Shown piece by piece: positions 1 through 6,711 of a DNA stretch of 7,532 bases (within the stretch, counting starts at the first letter, position 1; every line of letters begins with the position of its first letter). Under the pieces are notes generated by a model. The model did no database searches. It was given only the letters and a program-made list of their open reading frames with translations, and was not told where the DNA came from. Both the position numbers and the translations under genes were made by a program. Source of the DNA: Myxococcales bacterium (GTDB lineage: Bacteria; Myxococcota_A; Polyangia; Polyangiales; Houyiibacteriaceae); assembly GCA_013002645.1 (NCBI GenBank), contig JABDJF010000180.1, positions 1-7,532 on the forward strand. Direction: 5' to 3'.

Positions 1-1007
1 CCGACCGTGCCCACCGCCATGGGCAGCTCGATCTCACCGTGGAGCTTTCCGGCCAGTCGCCACCAGCGCGTCAACGGTTCGTATCTGCCGTTTCGCGCGG
101 CGTAGGCATGCGCTCCCGCCTCGAGGCCGCGCCAGTCGTTGCCGGTCGCGATGCCCACGGCGTCGATGCCGTTCATCACGCCCTTGTTGTGAGTCGCAGC
201 GCGGTAGGGATCGGCCGCGGCGAACCGGTATGCTTCGACGACGCCTTCGGCGACCGCCGATCCTTCCCGCCCTTCGCGCGAGAGCAGGTCTTCGGAAATG
301 GCGCAGTGCGCACGAGCCATCCTGCGGTCTGCGAGGTTGCTCAGGATCCGAAGGCAGACTCGCCCTTTGCTCACTTCCTCGATCAGGGGCGCGACCCCTT
401 CGGCCATGTCGTTGACGATGTTTGCGCCCATCGCGTCCTTACAATCGACCAAGAGATGGACGACGAGCATCCGAGGCTCGGAATCGAGAAGGCGCACTTC
501 GAGTGACTTCGCCCCGCCGCCGCGAGCGATCATGTTTGGGTGGCGTCGGTTCGCGGCCTCCAGGATTCGATCGGCTGCCTTTTCGATGGCGGCGCGAGAC
601 CAGCATAGGTCCTCAACGGCAAGCACTTGAACCTGCGCGATCATCAGCGACTCGCTCGTCCCCGCGTCGAAGCCGCCCGACGCGCGCACCACCCTTGCCA
701 TATTGCTGGCCGCGGCGATGACCGAAGGCTCCTCGACCGCCATCGGAACCACGTAGTCTCGTCCGTTGACTTGGAAGTTCAGCCCCAATCCGATCGGCAT
801 ACGGAGGACCCCCACGCAGTTCTCCACCATTTTGTCCGCGATCCCAACCCCGTCGACGCCGGCACCCCGGAGCAGCTCGATCTCGAGGTCGGTGAGGTCG
901 AAGCGTTCGGCGAGCTCGCGATGCCTCGCGTTCAAATCCAGCCGGTAGAAGCCGGGAATTCTCGACGACGGGCGGTCGGGCCGGCGGTGCAGGGCTTCCG
1001 CGGTCAC
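1..1007 (-). CDS. mvaA: Class II hydroxymethylglutaryl-CoA reductase, C-terminus cut by window edge
   Basis: The product interconverts HMG-CoA and mevalonate with NAD(P)H, the committed step of the mevalonate pathway, in the cytoplasm. I translated the minus strand by hand: the frame stays open from a GTG at 1007 to the window edge, 335 codons against roughly 430 usual for the class. Visible landmarks are SRIPGFYRL (residues 15-23), ENCVG (62-66), NGRDYVVPMAVEEPSV (81-96, with the catalytic Glu in EEPS), DAMGANIVND (191-200, nucleotide/substrate loop), THNKGVMNGID (272-282, catalytic Lys275), GNDWR (289-293, catalytic Asp291) and ELPMAVGTV (327-335). The catalytic His near the C-terminus lies outside the window. 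The short soluble form without membrane segments indicates class II. The GTG shares the sequence GTGA with the stop of the upstream synthase gene, so I infer translational coupling; no good Shine-Dalgarno and no in-frame ATG precedes it. NADH versus NADPH preference cannot be told. Confidence 0.96.
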   Translation of the reverse strand, partial: MTAEALHRRPDRPSSRIPGFYRLDLNARHRELAERFDLTDLEIELLRGAGVDGVGIADKMVENCVGVLRMPIGLGLNFQVNGRDYVVPMAVEEPSVIAAASNMARVVRASGGFDAGTSESLMIAQVQVLAVEDLCWSRAAIEKAADRILEAANRRHPNMIARGGGAKSLEVRLLDSEPRMLVVHLLVDCKDAMGANIVNDMAEGVAPLIEEVSKGRVCLRILSNLADRRMARAHCAISEDLLSREGREGSAVAEGVVEAYRFAAADPYRAATHNKGVMNGIDAVGIATGNDWRGLEAGAHAYAARNGRYEPLTRWWRLAGKLHGEIELPMAVGTV

Positions 1008-2080
1008 GCCGCGTCCATTTCTTCGGGGGACTCGCTCGAGGTGACGCCCGCAACCATCAGCCGCGAGACCGGGTTCCACATCGCCTCGTAGTCGGCCCGC
1101 AAGAGCGTATCCTCGCCACAGCGGAGCGTACAGCGGGCGATCACGTCCTCGACGTCCTCTCGACTGACCTTGACCTGCTGATTCGCCGTGAACATCGCGT
1201 CGTTTCCGTACGCCAGCCCGATTGTCTTGACCGCAAGCCAAAGAGGCAGAAGACAAAACAAGCGGATTTCGCGGTGCTCGACCGGCACCGCAAGGGCGTA
1301 TTGAAGCGCTCGGTCGAGATTGAGCCGGGTAAGGTCGAAGAGCGGGAGCACCGCGCGGTGTGCCGCAGCTCGTTTTTCGGGATCGGCCAGCTCACCGTTG
1401 CGTACTCCCGCGGCTCTGCAAAGCGACCGTGGGACGAAAGACCAGCCTCGATGTAGATCGTCGGTGATGTCCTTCAGGATGTTCACGAGCTGAAGGCCGG
1501 TGCCAAATGCCTCGGCGTCCTCAGCCAGTCGCTCCGCCGACGGGCTCTCGGGTTCGAGATTCATCTCCAAGGTGAAGAGATCCGTGAGCATGTGGCCGAC
1601 CGTTCCCGCCACGAAGTAACAATAACGCAGCAGGTCGTCGCTGGTGGACGGTGCGATGATCCCGTCGCGATCGGCCGAGCGATGACTGTAGATCTGCATG
1701 CCCCGGGCCATTTCGGTCACCCATCGAAGGACTGCGGCCCCCATTTGCTCAGGTACCGTCGCGAGCACGGACATGACGCGGCCGATCTGAGAACAGAGCT
1801 CGATCTCCTGCGGTGGTGAACCATCGACACGCAACCACGACCGCTCGAAGGCGATCGGGCTGGCAGCATCATGAACGACTTCGTGGAAGAGCCGATATCG
1901 CTCATCCCGATCGTCGATCGCAAACGCTTCATTGTCTTCGATCGCGTCGACGATTCGGCAAAGTAGGTAGCCGCAGGTCACGGCCTTTCGGAGATCGCCC
2001 GGAAGCACCTCGATAGGGCGCGAAAACGTTCGCGAAACTTCGCGAAGGCTCGCGGCACAGAAGTCCCAGTCAGTTTGCAT
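1004..2080 (-). CDS. Squalene/phytoene synthase family protein (trans-isoprenyl diphosphate head-to-head synthase)
   Basis: The 358-residue protein should condense two farnesyl or geranylgeranyl diphosphates head-to-head. The family core is intact: the first aspartate-rich motif, RIVDAIED (42-49), the YCYFVAGTVG segment (153-162), and the second motif, LQLVNILKDITDD (196-208), followed by HRG. These acidic clusters bind the Mg-diphosphates. The first motif (DxxED form) resembles squalene synthases more than the DDxxD-like form of many phytoene synthases, and the downstream epoxidase-like partner also favours squalene. The product is still inferred; phytoene or dehydrosqualene remain possible. 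An upstream in-frame extension to 2272 exists but lies inside the flavoprotein gene. I chose ATG 2080 because GAGGAG (2088-2093 on the complement) sits 7 bases before it and the family N-terminus begins there. The start overlaps the end of the flavoprotein gene by 11 bases, and the stop overlaps mvaA by 4 bases, so the three genes form an operon. Confidence 0.92.
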   Translation of the reverse strand: MQTDWDFCAASLREVSRTFSRPIEVLPGDLRKAVTCGYLLCRIVDAIEDNEAFAIDDRDERYRLFHEVVHDAASPIAFERSWLRVDGSPPQEIELCSQIGRVMSVLATVPEQMGAAVLRWVTEMARGMQIYSHRSADRDGIIAPSTSDDLLRYCYFVAGTVGHMLTDLFTLEMNLEPESPSAERLAEDAEAFGTGLQLVNILKDITDDLHRGWSFVPRSLCRAAGVRNGELADPEKRAAAHRAVLPLFDLTRLNLDRALQYALAVPVEHREIRLFCLLPLWLAVKTIGLAYGNDAMFTANQQVKVSREDVEDVIARCTLRCGEDTLLRADYEAMWNPVSRLMVAGVTSSESPEEMDAA

Positions 2081-3467
2081 GCGTGTTCTCCTCGAAATGC
2101 TGCGGGTATCGAACGAAGCCTCGGCGCGCCCAGGATTGGGGAGCCGCCCAGGACAAGGAACGAGTGCGAATCTCGGCGGGCTGTGGGTGCAAGCTCGCCC
2201 ATGGCCATTTGAGCCAGCCCGCCAGCTCCCCGAGCGTGCGCCTTTCCGACATGAGCGCGCTGGCCCCCGCACGGAGCGCCACTCGTGAAAACGCGTTGAA
2301 GAATTCGGATCGGCTCGTAGACGCCGCGCCGAGTAGATTCATGGTGCGGTGGCGCTGAGCCGCGCTCGAGCGCCAACTGCTATAGATCGAATCTCGAATC
2401 GCTTGTGAACCTGCGTCGGTTCGTGCAAACGCCTGATAGATCGCGTTGGAGAGAAGCTCTGGGATGTAGCTTTGGGCGGCCCGGCGGTTCCCGTACTCGC
2501 CCAGACTCTGGCTCTCCGCCAACGCTTCGGCATCGAGCAGCGACATCGTGATCCCCATCGCCGTCAATGGATGAAAGACCCCTGCAGCGTCCCCGACCAA
2601 TGCCACATCAGGGTCCATCCGATAAGAGCGCGGCCGAAATGCATTCGTCGCCCAAGAAATCGAAGCCGTATCGAGCGCGTCGCGAACGCCGGATCGTAGA
2701 GACCTGGGCAGCACCTCCGCGTACGACTTCCAGATCCACTCTGTGCTGCCGACGCTTCGAGACATCGCTGCAGGCACGTCGATGCAAAGCCGAATTCGAC
2801 GTTCGTCGATGCGATAAGCGAGCACAGGACCCGGTCCGCCGACGAAGACGTGCCCGTACCCGTCGAAAGGCAGCTCGCTACCTGTCACGATGAGACCCGC
2901 CATCGAGGAGATGGAGATCTGAGCCCCTCGCATGGCCGGGCTAGCCGCGACGCCGCGTGCAGATCGGCCAGCCGCGACGACGACGCCCCGGGTGTTGACA
3001 CGCTCTGTTGCCTGGCCGCGGCTCGACAGATCGACGGCATGGCGATCGACGACGTGAGCCCGTACGCCTTCGAGGTAGTCGACCCGAGGCAGTGCCGAGG
3101 CGCGGTCTCGAAGGTGGCCGACGAGGGTCTCGTGCTCGCATGCAAACCCGGCCGCATGGCCCGGGTACTCGAGCCGGATAGCCCCTAGGCCATCGTTTGG
3201 AAACACGACAAAACCAAGGGATTTCGACTTGGATTCGAGGCCGGCCAGAAGGCCATTGGCCTCGAGAACCCTTGCGCCCTCGGGGTGCACCCACTCACCG
3301 GCGAAGCGGCGGGCCGCCTTCGGATTCGATTCGAGTAGAAGAACCGTCGCGCCTCTTGCCGAGAGACAAGCGGCGCTTGCGCAGCCCGCCGGGCCGGCGC
3401 CGATCACCACGACGTCGTAGCTCGATCGCTGCTCACCAAGAGTGATCGCCGTCTGCACTGCCCCCAT
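2070..3467 (-). CDS. FAD-dependent monooxygenase, squalene-epoxidase-like
   Basis: A 465-residue flavoprotein. The N-terminal Rossmann fold shows VVVIGAGPAGCASA (19-32, GxGxxG) and the acidic residue ending the second strand (Glu46), which binds the ADP ribose of FAD. VVVAAGRSARG (162-172) resembles the ATG-type strand of group A flavoprotein hydroxylases. The second FAD motif, VALVGDAAGVFHPLTAMGIT (288-307), carries GD followed by HPLTAxG, an arrangement typical of squalene monooxygenases. With a squalene/phytoene synthase immediately downstream, I infer an enzyme that epoxidises or otherwise oxidises a C30 (or C40) polyprene; a geranylgeranyl-reductase-like role is an alternative. The start is uncertain: ATG 3467 has only a weak upstream GCGGAC, the frame remains open to a TTG at 3548, and a GTG at 3458 is also possible. 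I prefer 3467 because it leaves a 16-residue lead before the Rossmann strand. It is the first gene of the leftward operon, and its last codons contain the ribosome binding site for the synthase. Confidence 0.82.
   Translation of the reverse strand: MGAVQTAITLGEQRSSYDVVVIGAGPAGCASAACLSARGATVLLLESNPKAARRFAGEWVHPEGARVLEANGLLAGLESKSKSLGFVVFPNDGLGAIRLEYPGHAAGFACEHETLVGHLRDRASALPRVDYLEGVRAHVVDRHAVDLSSRGQATERVNTRGVVVAAGRSARGVAASPAMRGAQISISSMAGLIVTGSELPFDGYGHVFVGGPGPVLAYRIDERRIRLCIDVPAAMSRSVGSTEWIWKSYAEVLPRSLRSGVRDALDTASISWATNAFRPRSYRMDPDVALVGDAAGVFHPLTAMGITMSLLDAEALAESQSLGEYGNRRAAQSYIPELLSNAIYQAFARTDAGSQAIRDSIYSSWRSSAAQRHRTMNLLGAASTSRSEFFNAFSRVALRAGASALMSERRTLGELAGWLKWPWASLHPQPAEIRTRSLSWAAPQSWARRGFVRYPQHFEENTHAN
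2088..2093 (-). promoter_or_regulatory. Ribosome binding site of the squalene/phytoene synthase gene
   Basis: GAGGAG on the minus strand lies 7 bases upstream of ATG 2080, inside the last codons of the flavoprotein gene. It decides the synthase start against the longer in-frame extension reaching 2272. Confidence 0.75.
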
Positions 3468-3575
3468 GTCCGCACAAGTATTCGCGGGTCGATGCGACTT
3501 GCGAGAACAATCGGTTCGGCGGATCCATGCATCTGGTCGATCGTCCAAATCCGCGCGTCAACGGTTTCTTGTGAT

Positions 3576-3600
3576 TGCAATCTTTACAGCGCGTTGCGTT
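3576..3600 (+). repeat. Imperfect 25-base direct repeat, copy 1
   Basis: TGCAA-n-CTTTACA-nn-GCGTTG-nn-TT; copy 2 begins 41 bases later, which places the two on nearly the same face of the helix. Twenty of 25 positions are identical. It overlaps the palindrome GATTGCAATC. It is probably an operator half of a regulator of one or both divergent operons; which protein binds it cannot be told. Confidence 0.6.
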
Positions 3601-3616
3601 AGCGCGTTTCGGACGA

Positions 3617-3641
3617 TGCAAGCTTTACATTGCGTTGGCTT
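3617..3641 (+). repeat. Imperfect 25-base direct repeat, copy 2
   Basis: The second copy of TGCAA-n-CTTTACA-nn-GCGTTG-nn-TT, 41 bases downstream of the first. Read on the minus strand the shared core is TGTAAAG-n-TTGCA. It sits directly before the GTTGA/TCAAC cluster. Confidence 0.6.
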
Positions 3642-3645
3642 GTCG

Positions 3646-3685
3646 ACGGTTGACCACGGTTCAACGACCAGTGTTGACCGTTGAT
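3646..3685 (+). promoter_or_regulatory. GTTGA/TCAAC cluster with possible LytTR-type direct repeats
   Basis: Three nonamers resemble the LytTR binding consensus as I recall it, [TA][AC][CA]GTTN[AG][TG]: ACGGTTGAC (3646-3654), ACGGTTCAA (3656-3664) and ACCGTTGAT (3677-3685). The last is a full match and the other two match 7 of 9 positions. The second and third start 21 bases apart, which fits the usual pair of 9-base repeats with about 12 bases between. In addition GTTGA (3649), TCAAC (3661) and GTTGA (3673) alternate in orientation with an exact 12-base step. A LytTR-family regulator is encoded in the rightward operon. Binding is a hypothesis. Confidence 0.4.
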
Positions 3686-3770
3686 CGGATCTACGGGACG
3701 AGTCACACGTTTTAACTTCACTGCATCGCCGAACGCGCTACAGAGCAACAGGTCGTTCACGTGTACGACT

Positions 3771-3777
3771 GGGGGGA
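3771..3777 (+). promoter_or_regulatory. Ribosome binding site of mvaS
   Basis: GGGGGGA lies 7 bases before ATG 3785. It favours that start over an in-frame GTG at 3761, which would add 8 residues (MYDWGDKR) not expected in the family and has no comparable purine tract. Confidence 0.65.
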
Positions 3778-3784
3778 CAAACGA

Positions 3785-4885
3785 ATGAGCAATACTCCAG
3801 CAGGCATCGCATCCATTGGGATTCAATTACCACCGCTCTTCATGCCCGTGACGCAGCTGGCCAAGCTGCGCGGTGTAGATCCGAACAAGTATACAAAAGG
3901 TCTAGGTTGCAAGGACATTGCTCTGTGCCCGGACGGGCATGATGCCGTTTCACTCGCTGTGGGTGCAGCGAAACGCGCGCTTTCGCGGTGGGATCGGCCA
4001 CTCGAGGACATCGGTCTCATCGCGCTTGGAACGGAAAGCGCGAAGGACATGAGCCGTCCGCTCAGCGCCTGGGTCGCCGAAGAGCTGGGCCTCGTTGGCG
4101 CAGTTCGGTCCTACGAAGTGAAGCACGCTTGTTACGGTGGCACGCTAGCGTTACGCCAGGCCCTCGAGTGGAATTGGTCCGGGGCAAGCGCTGGCAAGGC
4201 GGCCTTGGTGATCGCGTCCGATGTCGCGCTCTACTCGCGGCGCGATCCCGGGGAGCCGACACAGGGAGCAGGGGCGGTCGCGATGATCATCGATGAACCC
4301 GAGGTCGCCAGCGTATCGGCGACGTCGTTCCCGTTCAGTAGCCCGGCGTTCGATTTCTGGCGCCCAGTCGGTGATTCGTTTCCGTCCGTGGACGGACAGC
4401 TGAGTCTCGACTGCTACAGGAACGCCGTGTCCGAGTGCTTCGGCGCCCTCATTGGCGATCGCGACGCGCGTTCGGTGCTCTCGGAGTACGGCGCCATGTG
4501 CTTCCACGTGCCGTTCCCCAAGATGGTCAAGAAGGCGGTGCTTCATTTCGGCGAGCAGCTCGGCTGGTCGGCGCAGGAAGCGGAACGACTCTATCGCGAG
4601 AAGGTCGAGGATACGCTCGAGTGGAACCAACTGACTGGCAACGCGTATACCGCGAGTCTTTGGATCTCGGTAGCGCGGGCCTTGGTAGGGCTTCGGGAGG
4701 GCACCCGGATCACCGCGTTCTCGTATGGGTCCGGATATGGCGCGGAGCTCCTCGAGCTCACGGCCGGACCGGCGGCCGCCTCGGCGCAGTGGGTCTCGGA
4801 CGTGGAGCAGGACCTCGATGCACGGGAGCCAGTCGACATGGGGGGCTACGAAACGCTTCGAGGTCATGCCCGCGCGAGCGCCTGA
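3785..4885 (+). CDS. mvaS: Hydroxymethylglutaryl-CoA synthase
   Basis: The enzyme condenses acetyl-CoA with acetoacetyl-CoA to HMG-CoA, the entry to the mevalonate pathway. The 366-residue product is slightly shorter than typical bacterial members (about 390). The thiolase-fold catalytic set is complete: Glu84 in GTESAKD (82-88), nucleophile Cys116 in EVKHACYGGT (111-120), and His241 in FHVPFPKM (240-247). Other family marks are DFWRP (190-194), GNAYTASLW (285-293) and SYGSG (313-317). These separate it from KAS III enzymes, which share the fold but not the Glu/FHxPFxKM set. ATG 3785 is chosen for its GGGGGGA ribosome binding site and because the family strand IASIGIQLP follows directly. It is the first gene of the rightward operon; its end overlaps the fni start by 20 bases. 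A polyketide beta-branching HMG synthase is unlikely, as no carrier protein or other polyketide genes are visible. Confidence 0.96.
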   Translation: MSNTPAGIASIGIQLPPLFMPVTQLAKLRGVDPNKYTKGLGCKDIALCPDGHDAVSLAVGAAKRALSRWDRPLEDIGLIALGTESAKDMSRPLSAWVAEELGLVGAVRSYEVKHACYGGTLALRQALEWNWSGASAGKAALVIASDVALYSRRDPGEPTQGAGAVAMIIDEPEVASVSATSFPFSSPAFDFWRPVGDSFPSVDGQLSLDCYRNAVSECFGALIGDRDARSVLSEYGAMCFHVPFPKMVKKAVLHFGEQLGWSAQEAERLYREKVEDTLEWNQLTGNAYTASLWISVARALVGLREGTRITAFSYGSGYGAELLELTAGPAAASAQWVSDVEQDLDAREPVDMGGYETLRGHARASA

Positions 4886-5945
4886 ACCGCCGAGCGGGAC
4901 GCCGTCGGCTGGGATTGCGGCGCGCAAAGCCGATCATCTCGATCTGTGCGAAAGCGGCGACGTTGGGTTTCGGTCGACCAGCACTCTGCTCGAGGGGGTC
5001 ACGCTACTACATCAGTCATTGCCCGAGCTCTGCACCGACGAGGTGAGCACCGCGGCCGAGTTGCTAGGTCGGCAACTCCGCGCGCCGGTCATCATCGCTG
5101 CAATGACCGGCGGTCACGAGCGAGCGGCGGGCATCAATCGCTCGCTGGCGATGCTTGCGCAAGAGCACGGCCTCGGCTTCGGGCTCGGGAGCCAGCGCGC
5201 GATGCAGCGCGATCCGGGAATGGACTGGACTTATCGTGTCCGGGAGTGGGCTCCCGACATCTTGCTTCTTGGGAACATCGGCGTCGTTCAGGCGCGAGAG
5301 ACGAGAACCAAGGAGCTCGAGGCGCTGGTTCGAGATGTGGGCGCCGATGCGCTCTGCGTCCATCTCAACCCGGCGATGGAGCTCATTCAGAGCGACGGCG
5401 ACCGCGACTTTCGTGGCTGCGTCCAGACATTGGAGAGACTCTGCAACGAGCTGCCGTTTCCGATCGTCGCCAAGGAGACCGGAAACGGGCTGAGCCCGCA
5501 AACGATCGAGAAGCTCTTGGGCGCTGGCGTTCGCTGCGTCGATACCTCGGGCGCGGGTGGCACGTCCTGGGTGGGCGTCGAGACACTTCGAGCCGACGAG
5601 CGGCGGCGTTCCATGGGTGATCGCCTCTGGGATTGGGGCATTCCGACGGCCGCCTCCGTGCACTACGCGACGCGTGCGTCGCTTACGACGATCGCGACCG
5701 GTGGGCTTCGCTCGGGGCTCGACGTTGCGCGGGCGATTTCGCTAGGCGCGCATGCGGGTGGAATCGCGCGACCTCTGCTTCAAACGCTCAGCCGTTCCGG
5801 AGAGGACGGTGTGCGTACGTATCTCGATGACCTCGTTCACGAGCTGCGGTCGGTCATGCTGCTGACCGGTTCCCGCACCATCGAAGCGCTTCGGCACGCG
5901 CCACGGGTCATTTCCAGCGAGCTCGAGAGGTGGCTTTCCGTGTGA
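4866..5945 (+). CDS. fni: Type 2 isopentenyl-diphosphate delta-isomerase (FMN-dependent)
   Basis: The enzyme interconverts IPP and DMAPP with reduced FMN, giving the allylic primer for prenyl chains. The 359-residue product has the TIM-barrel family signatures: RKADHL (20-25, substrate/FMN binding), AAMTGG (78-83), GLGSQRAM (106-113), GNIGVVQ (136-142), CVHLNPAMELIQSDGDRDF (164-182), AKETGNG (202-208, Lys203), DTSGAGGTSW (226-235) and a late ATGGLRSGLDVA phosphate-binding loop. In HLNPAME the position before the metal-binding Glu172 is Met171, where I expect the conserved catalytic Gln. The start at ATG 4866 overlaps mvaS by 20 bases and has GAGG only 2 bases upstream; the open frame continues to 4725, but that part is mvaS read in another frame. 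The overlaps at both ends imply co-translation with mvaS and the regulator. Confidence 0.95.
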   Translation: MPARAPEPPSGTPSAGIAARKADHLDLCESGDVGFRSTSTLLEGVTLLHQSLPELCTDEVSTAAELLGRQLRAPVIIAAMTGGHERAAGINRSLAMLAQEHGLGFGLGSQRAMQRDPGMDWTYRVREWAPDILLLGNIGVVQARETRTKELEALVRDVGADALCVHLNPAMELIQSDGDRDFRGCVQTLERLCNELPFPIVAKETGNGLSPQTIEKLLGAGVRCVDTSGAGGTSWVGVETLRADERRRSMGDRLWDWGIPTAASVHYATRASLTTIATGGLRSGLDVARAISLGAHAGGIARPLLQTLSRSGEDGVRTYLDDLVHELRSVMLLTGSRTIEALRHAPRVISSELERWLSV

Positions 5946-6682
5946 CTAGGGCTGGCGCCGCACTTCGGGTGATCGTGGTCGACGATGAAGCGCCCGCACG
6001 AGACGAGCTGACGTTCCTGCTCCAACAGTGTGAGGCGGCGCAGGTGGTGGGTGAGGCTGGTTTCGCCGCGGAAGCCGAGAGGCTGTGTGAGACCCAGAAA
6101 CCGCAAGTGGCTTTCATCGATCTCCGCATGCCCGGCCTGGACGGCCTCGCCCTCGCTGAGCTTCTTCGGAAGATATGCCCTGACCTCGAAATCGTCATCG
6201 TATCGGCACATGACGAGGGAGCCATCGCCGGGTTCGACGCCCGCATCACCGATTACCTGCTCAAGCCGGTACGACTGGATCGACTTCGCCGAACGCTGGA
6301 GCGCGTCACCGCCCGCTTGCGCCTGCTCGCCGGCGCTGAGCGCCTCGAGCGCTTTGCCGTGCGACGCAGAGGCTCCTACGTGGTCGTCGACGTGCGCGAC
6401 GTAGTCTACTTCGAGTCCAGCGGCGAGCTGGTCTGGGCGGTTACGGAGCGAGATCGTTTCGGGCTCGATCGAACACTGACCACCCTCGCCGACGAGCTCG
6501 ACGAACACGTGTACTTCCAGTGCCACCGAAGTTGCATCGTGCGAATCGATCGCATCCGCACCATCGAGCCAGCAGGCGCCCGCTCGTATCGCCTCCTTCT
6601 CGATCACCCCGACGACCCGAGAGTTCCGCTGGCTCGCGACCGCAGCGCGAAGTTGCGCGAACGGATTCTGTTCCTGCGTTGA
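5942..6682 (+). CDS. LytTR-family DNA-binding response regulator
   Basis: A 246-residue two-domain regulator of the LytR/AlgR type. The receiver domain (about 8-125) has the acidic pair Asp14-Asp15 in VVDDE, phosphoacceptor Asp60 in FIDLRMPGLDG, Ser88 in IVSAHDE and Lys108 in YLLKPV, so it should be phosphorylatable. The C-terminal LytTR DNA-binding domain (about 143-245) shows YVVVDVRDVVYFES and VYFQCHRSCIVRIDRI, the typical strand pattern. The GTG at 5942 overlaps the fni stop as GTGA, with GAGAGG (5925-5930) 11 bases upstream. A GTG at 5930 would add four residues (MAFR) but has no ribosome binding site. No sensor kinase gene lies beside it. Its coupling to mvaS-fni suggests that it regulates isoprenoid supply, possibly through the divergent region at 3468-3784; that link is inferred, not shown. 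Confidence 0.92.
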   Translation: MTRAGAALRVIVVDDEAPARDELTFLLQQCEAAQVVGEAGFAAEAERLCETQKPQVAFIDLRMPGLDGLALAELLRKICPDLEIVIVSAHDEGAIAGFDARITDYLLKPVRLDRLRRTLERVTARLRLLAGAERLERFAVRRRGSYVVVDVRDVVYFESSGELVWAVTERDRFGLDRTLTTLADELDEHVYFQCHRSCIVRIDRIRTIEPAGARSYRLLLDHPDDPRVPLARDRSAKLRERILFLR

Positions 6683-6711
6683 GCGGCAAGGCGCGTATTC
6701 TCGCCCGCTCC

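Larger units (their letters stand above)
3468..3784. promoter_or_regulatory. Divergent intergenic control region between the two isoprenoid operons
   Basis: This 317-base stretch separates the flavoprotein-synthase-mvaA operon (left) from mvaS-fni-regulator (right), so it must hold the promoters for both unless transcription enters from elsewhere. It is visibly less GC-rich than its neighbours from about 3560 to 3720. It contains a 25-base imperfect direct repeat, three copies of an 8-mer, a perfect 10-base palindrome GATTGCAATC (3573-3582) and a cluster of GTTGA/TCAAC elements. I found no -35/-10 pair with both a good match and good spacing: TTGACC at 3650 and 3674 look like -35 boxes, but no TATAAT-like sequence follows at 16-18 bases. 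Short open frames across it show no recognisable protein. Confidence 0.75.

Noticed and set aside
627..1091. A 154-codon open frame on the plus strand
   Set aside because: It is opposite mvaA, whose active-site motifs are read on the minus strand across the same bases.
3468..3548. A 27-residue N-terminal extension of the flavoprotein from TTG 3548
   Set aside because: A TTG start without a ribosome binding site, and the added residues (many Arg, Asp, Ser) are unlike a signal or family N-terminus. It cannot be fully excluded because ATG 3467 also has a weak site.
3650..3679. TTGACC hexamers at 3650 and 3674 as -35 boxes
   Set aside because: No TATAAT-like element follows at 16-18 bases. They are better explained as part of the GTTGA/TCAAC cluster.
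4151..4927. A 258-codon open frame on the minus strand opposite mvaS
   Set aside because: mvaS on the other strand carries all catalytic motifs; the antisense frame shows only Arg/Ala/Gly-rich shadow sequence.
6681..6710. A possible hairpin between the convergent genes (GAGCG with CGCTC, inner GGCG with CGCC)
   Set aside because: The stem is bulged, overlaps the regulator stop codon and has no T-tract on either side, so I cannot support an intrinsic terminator.
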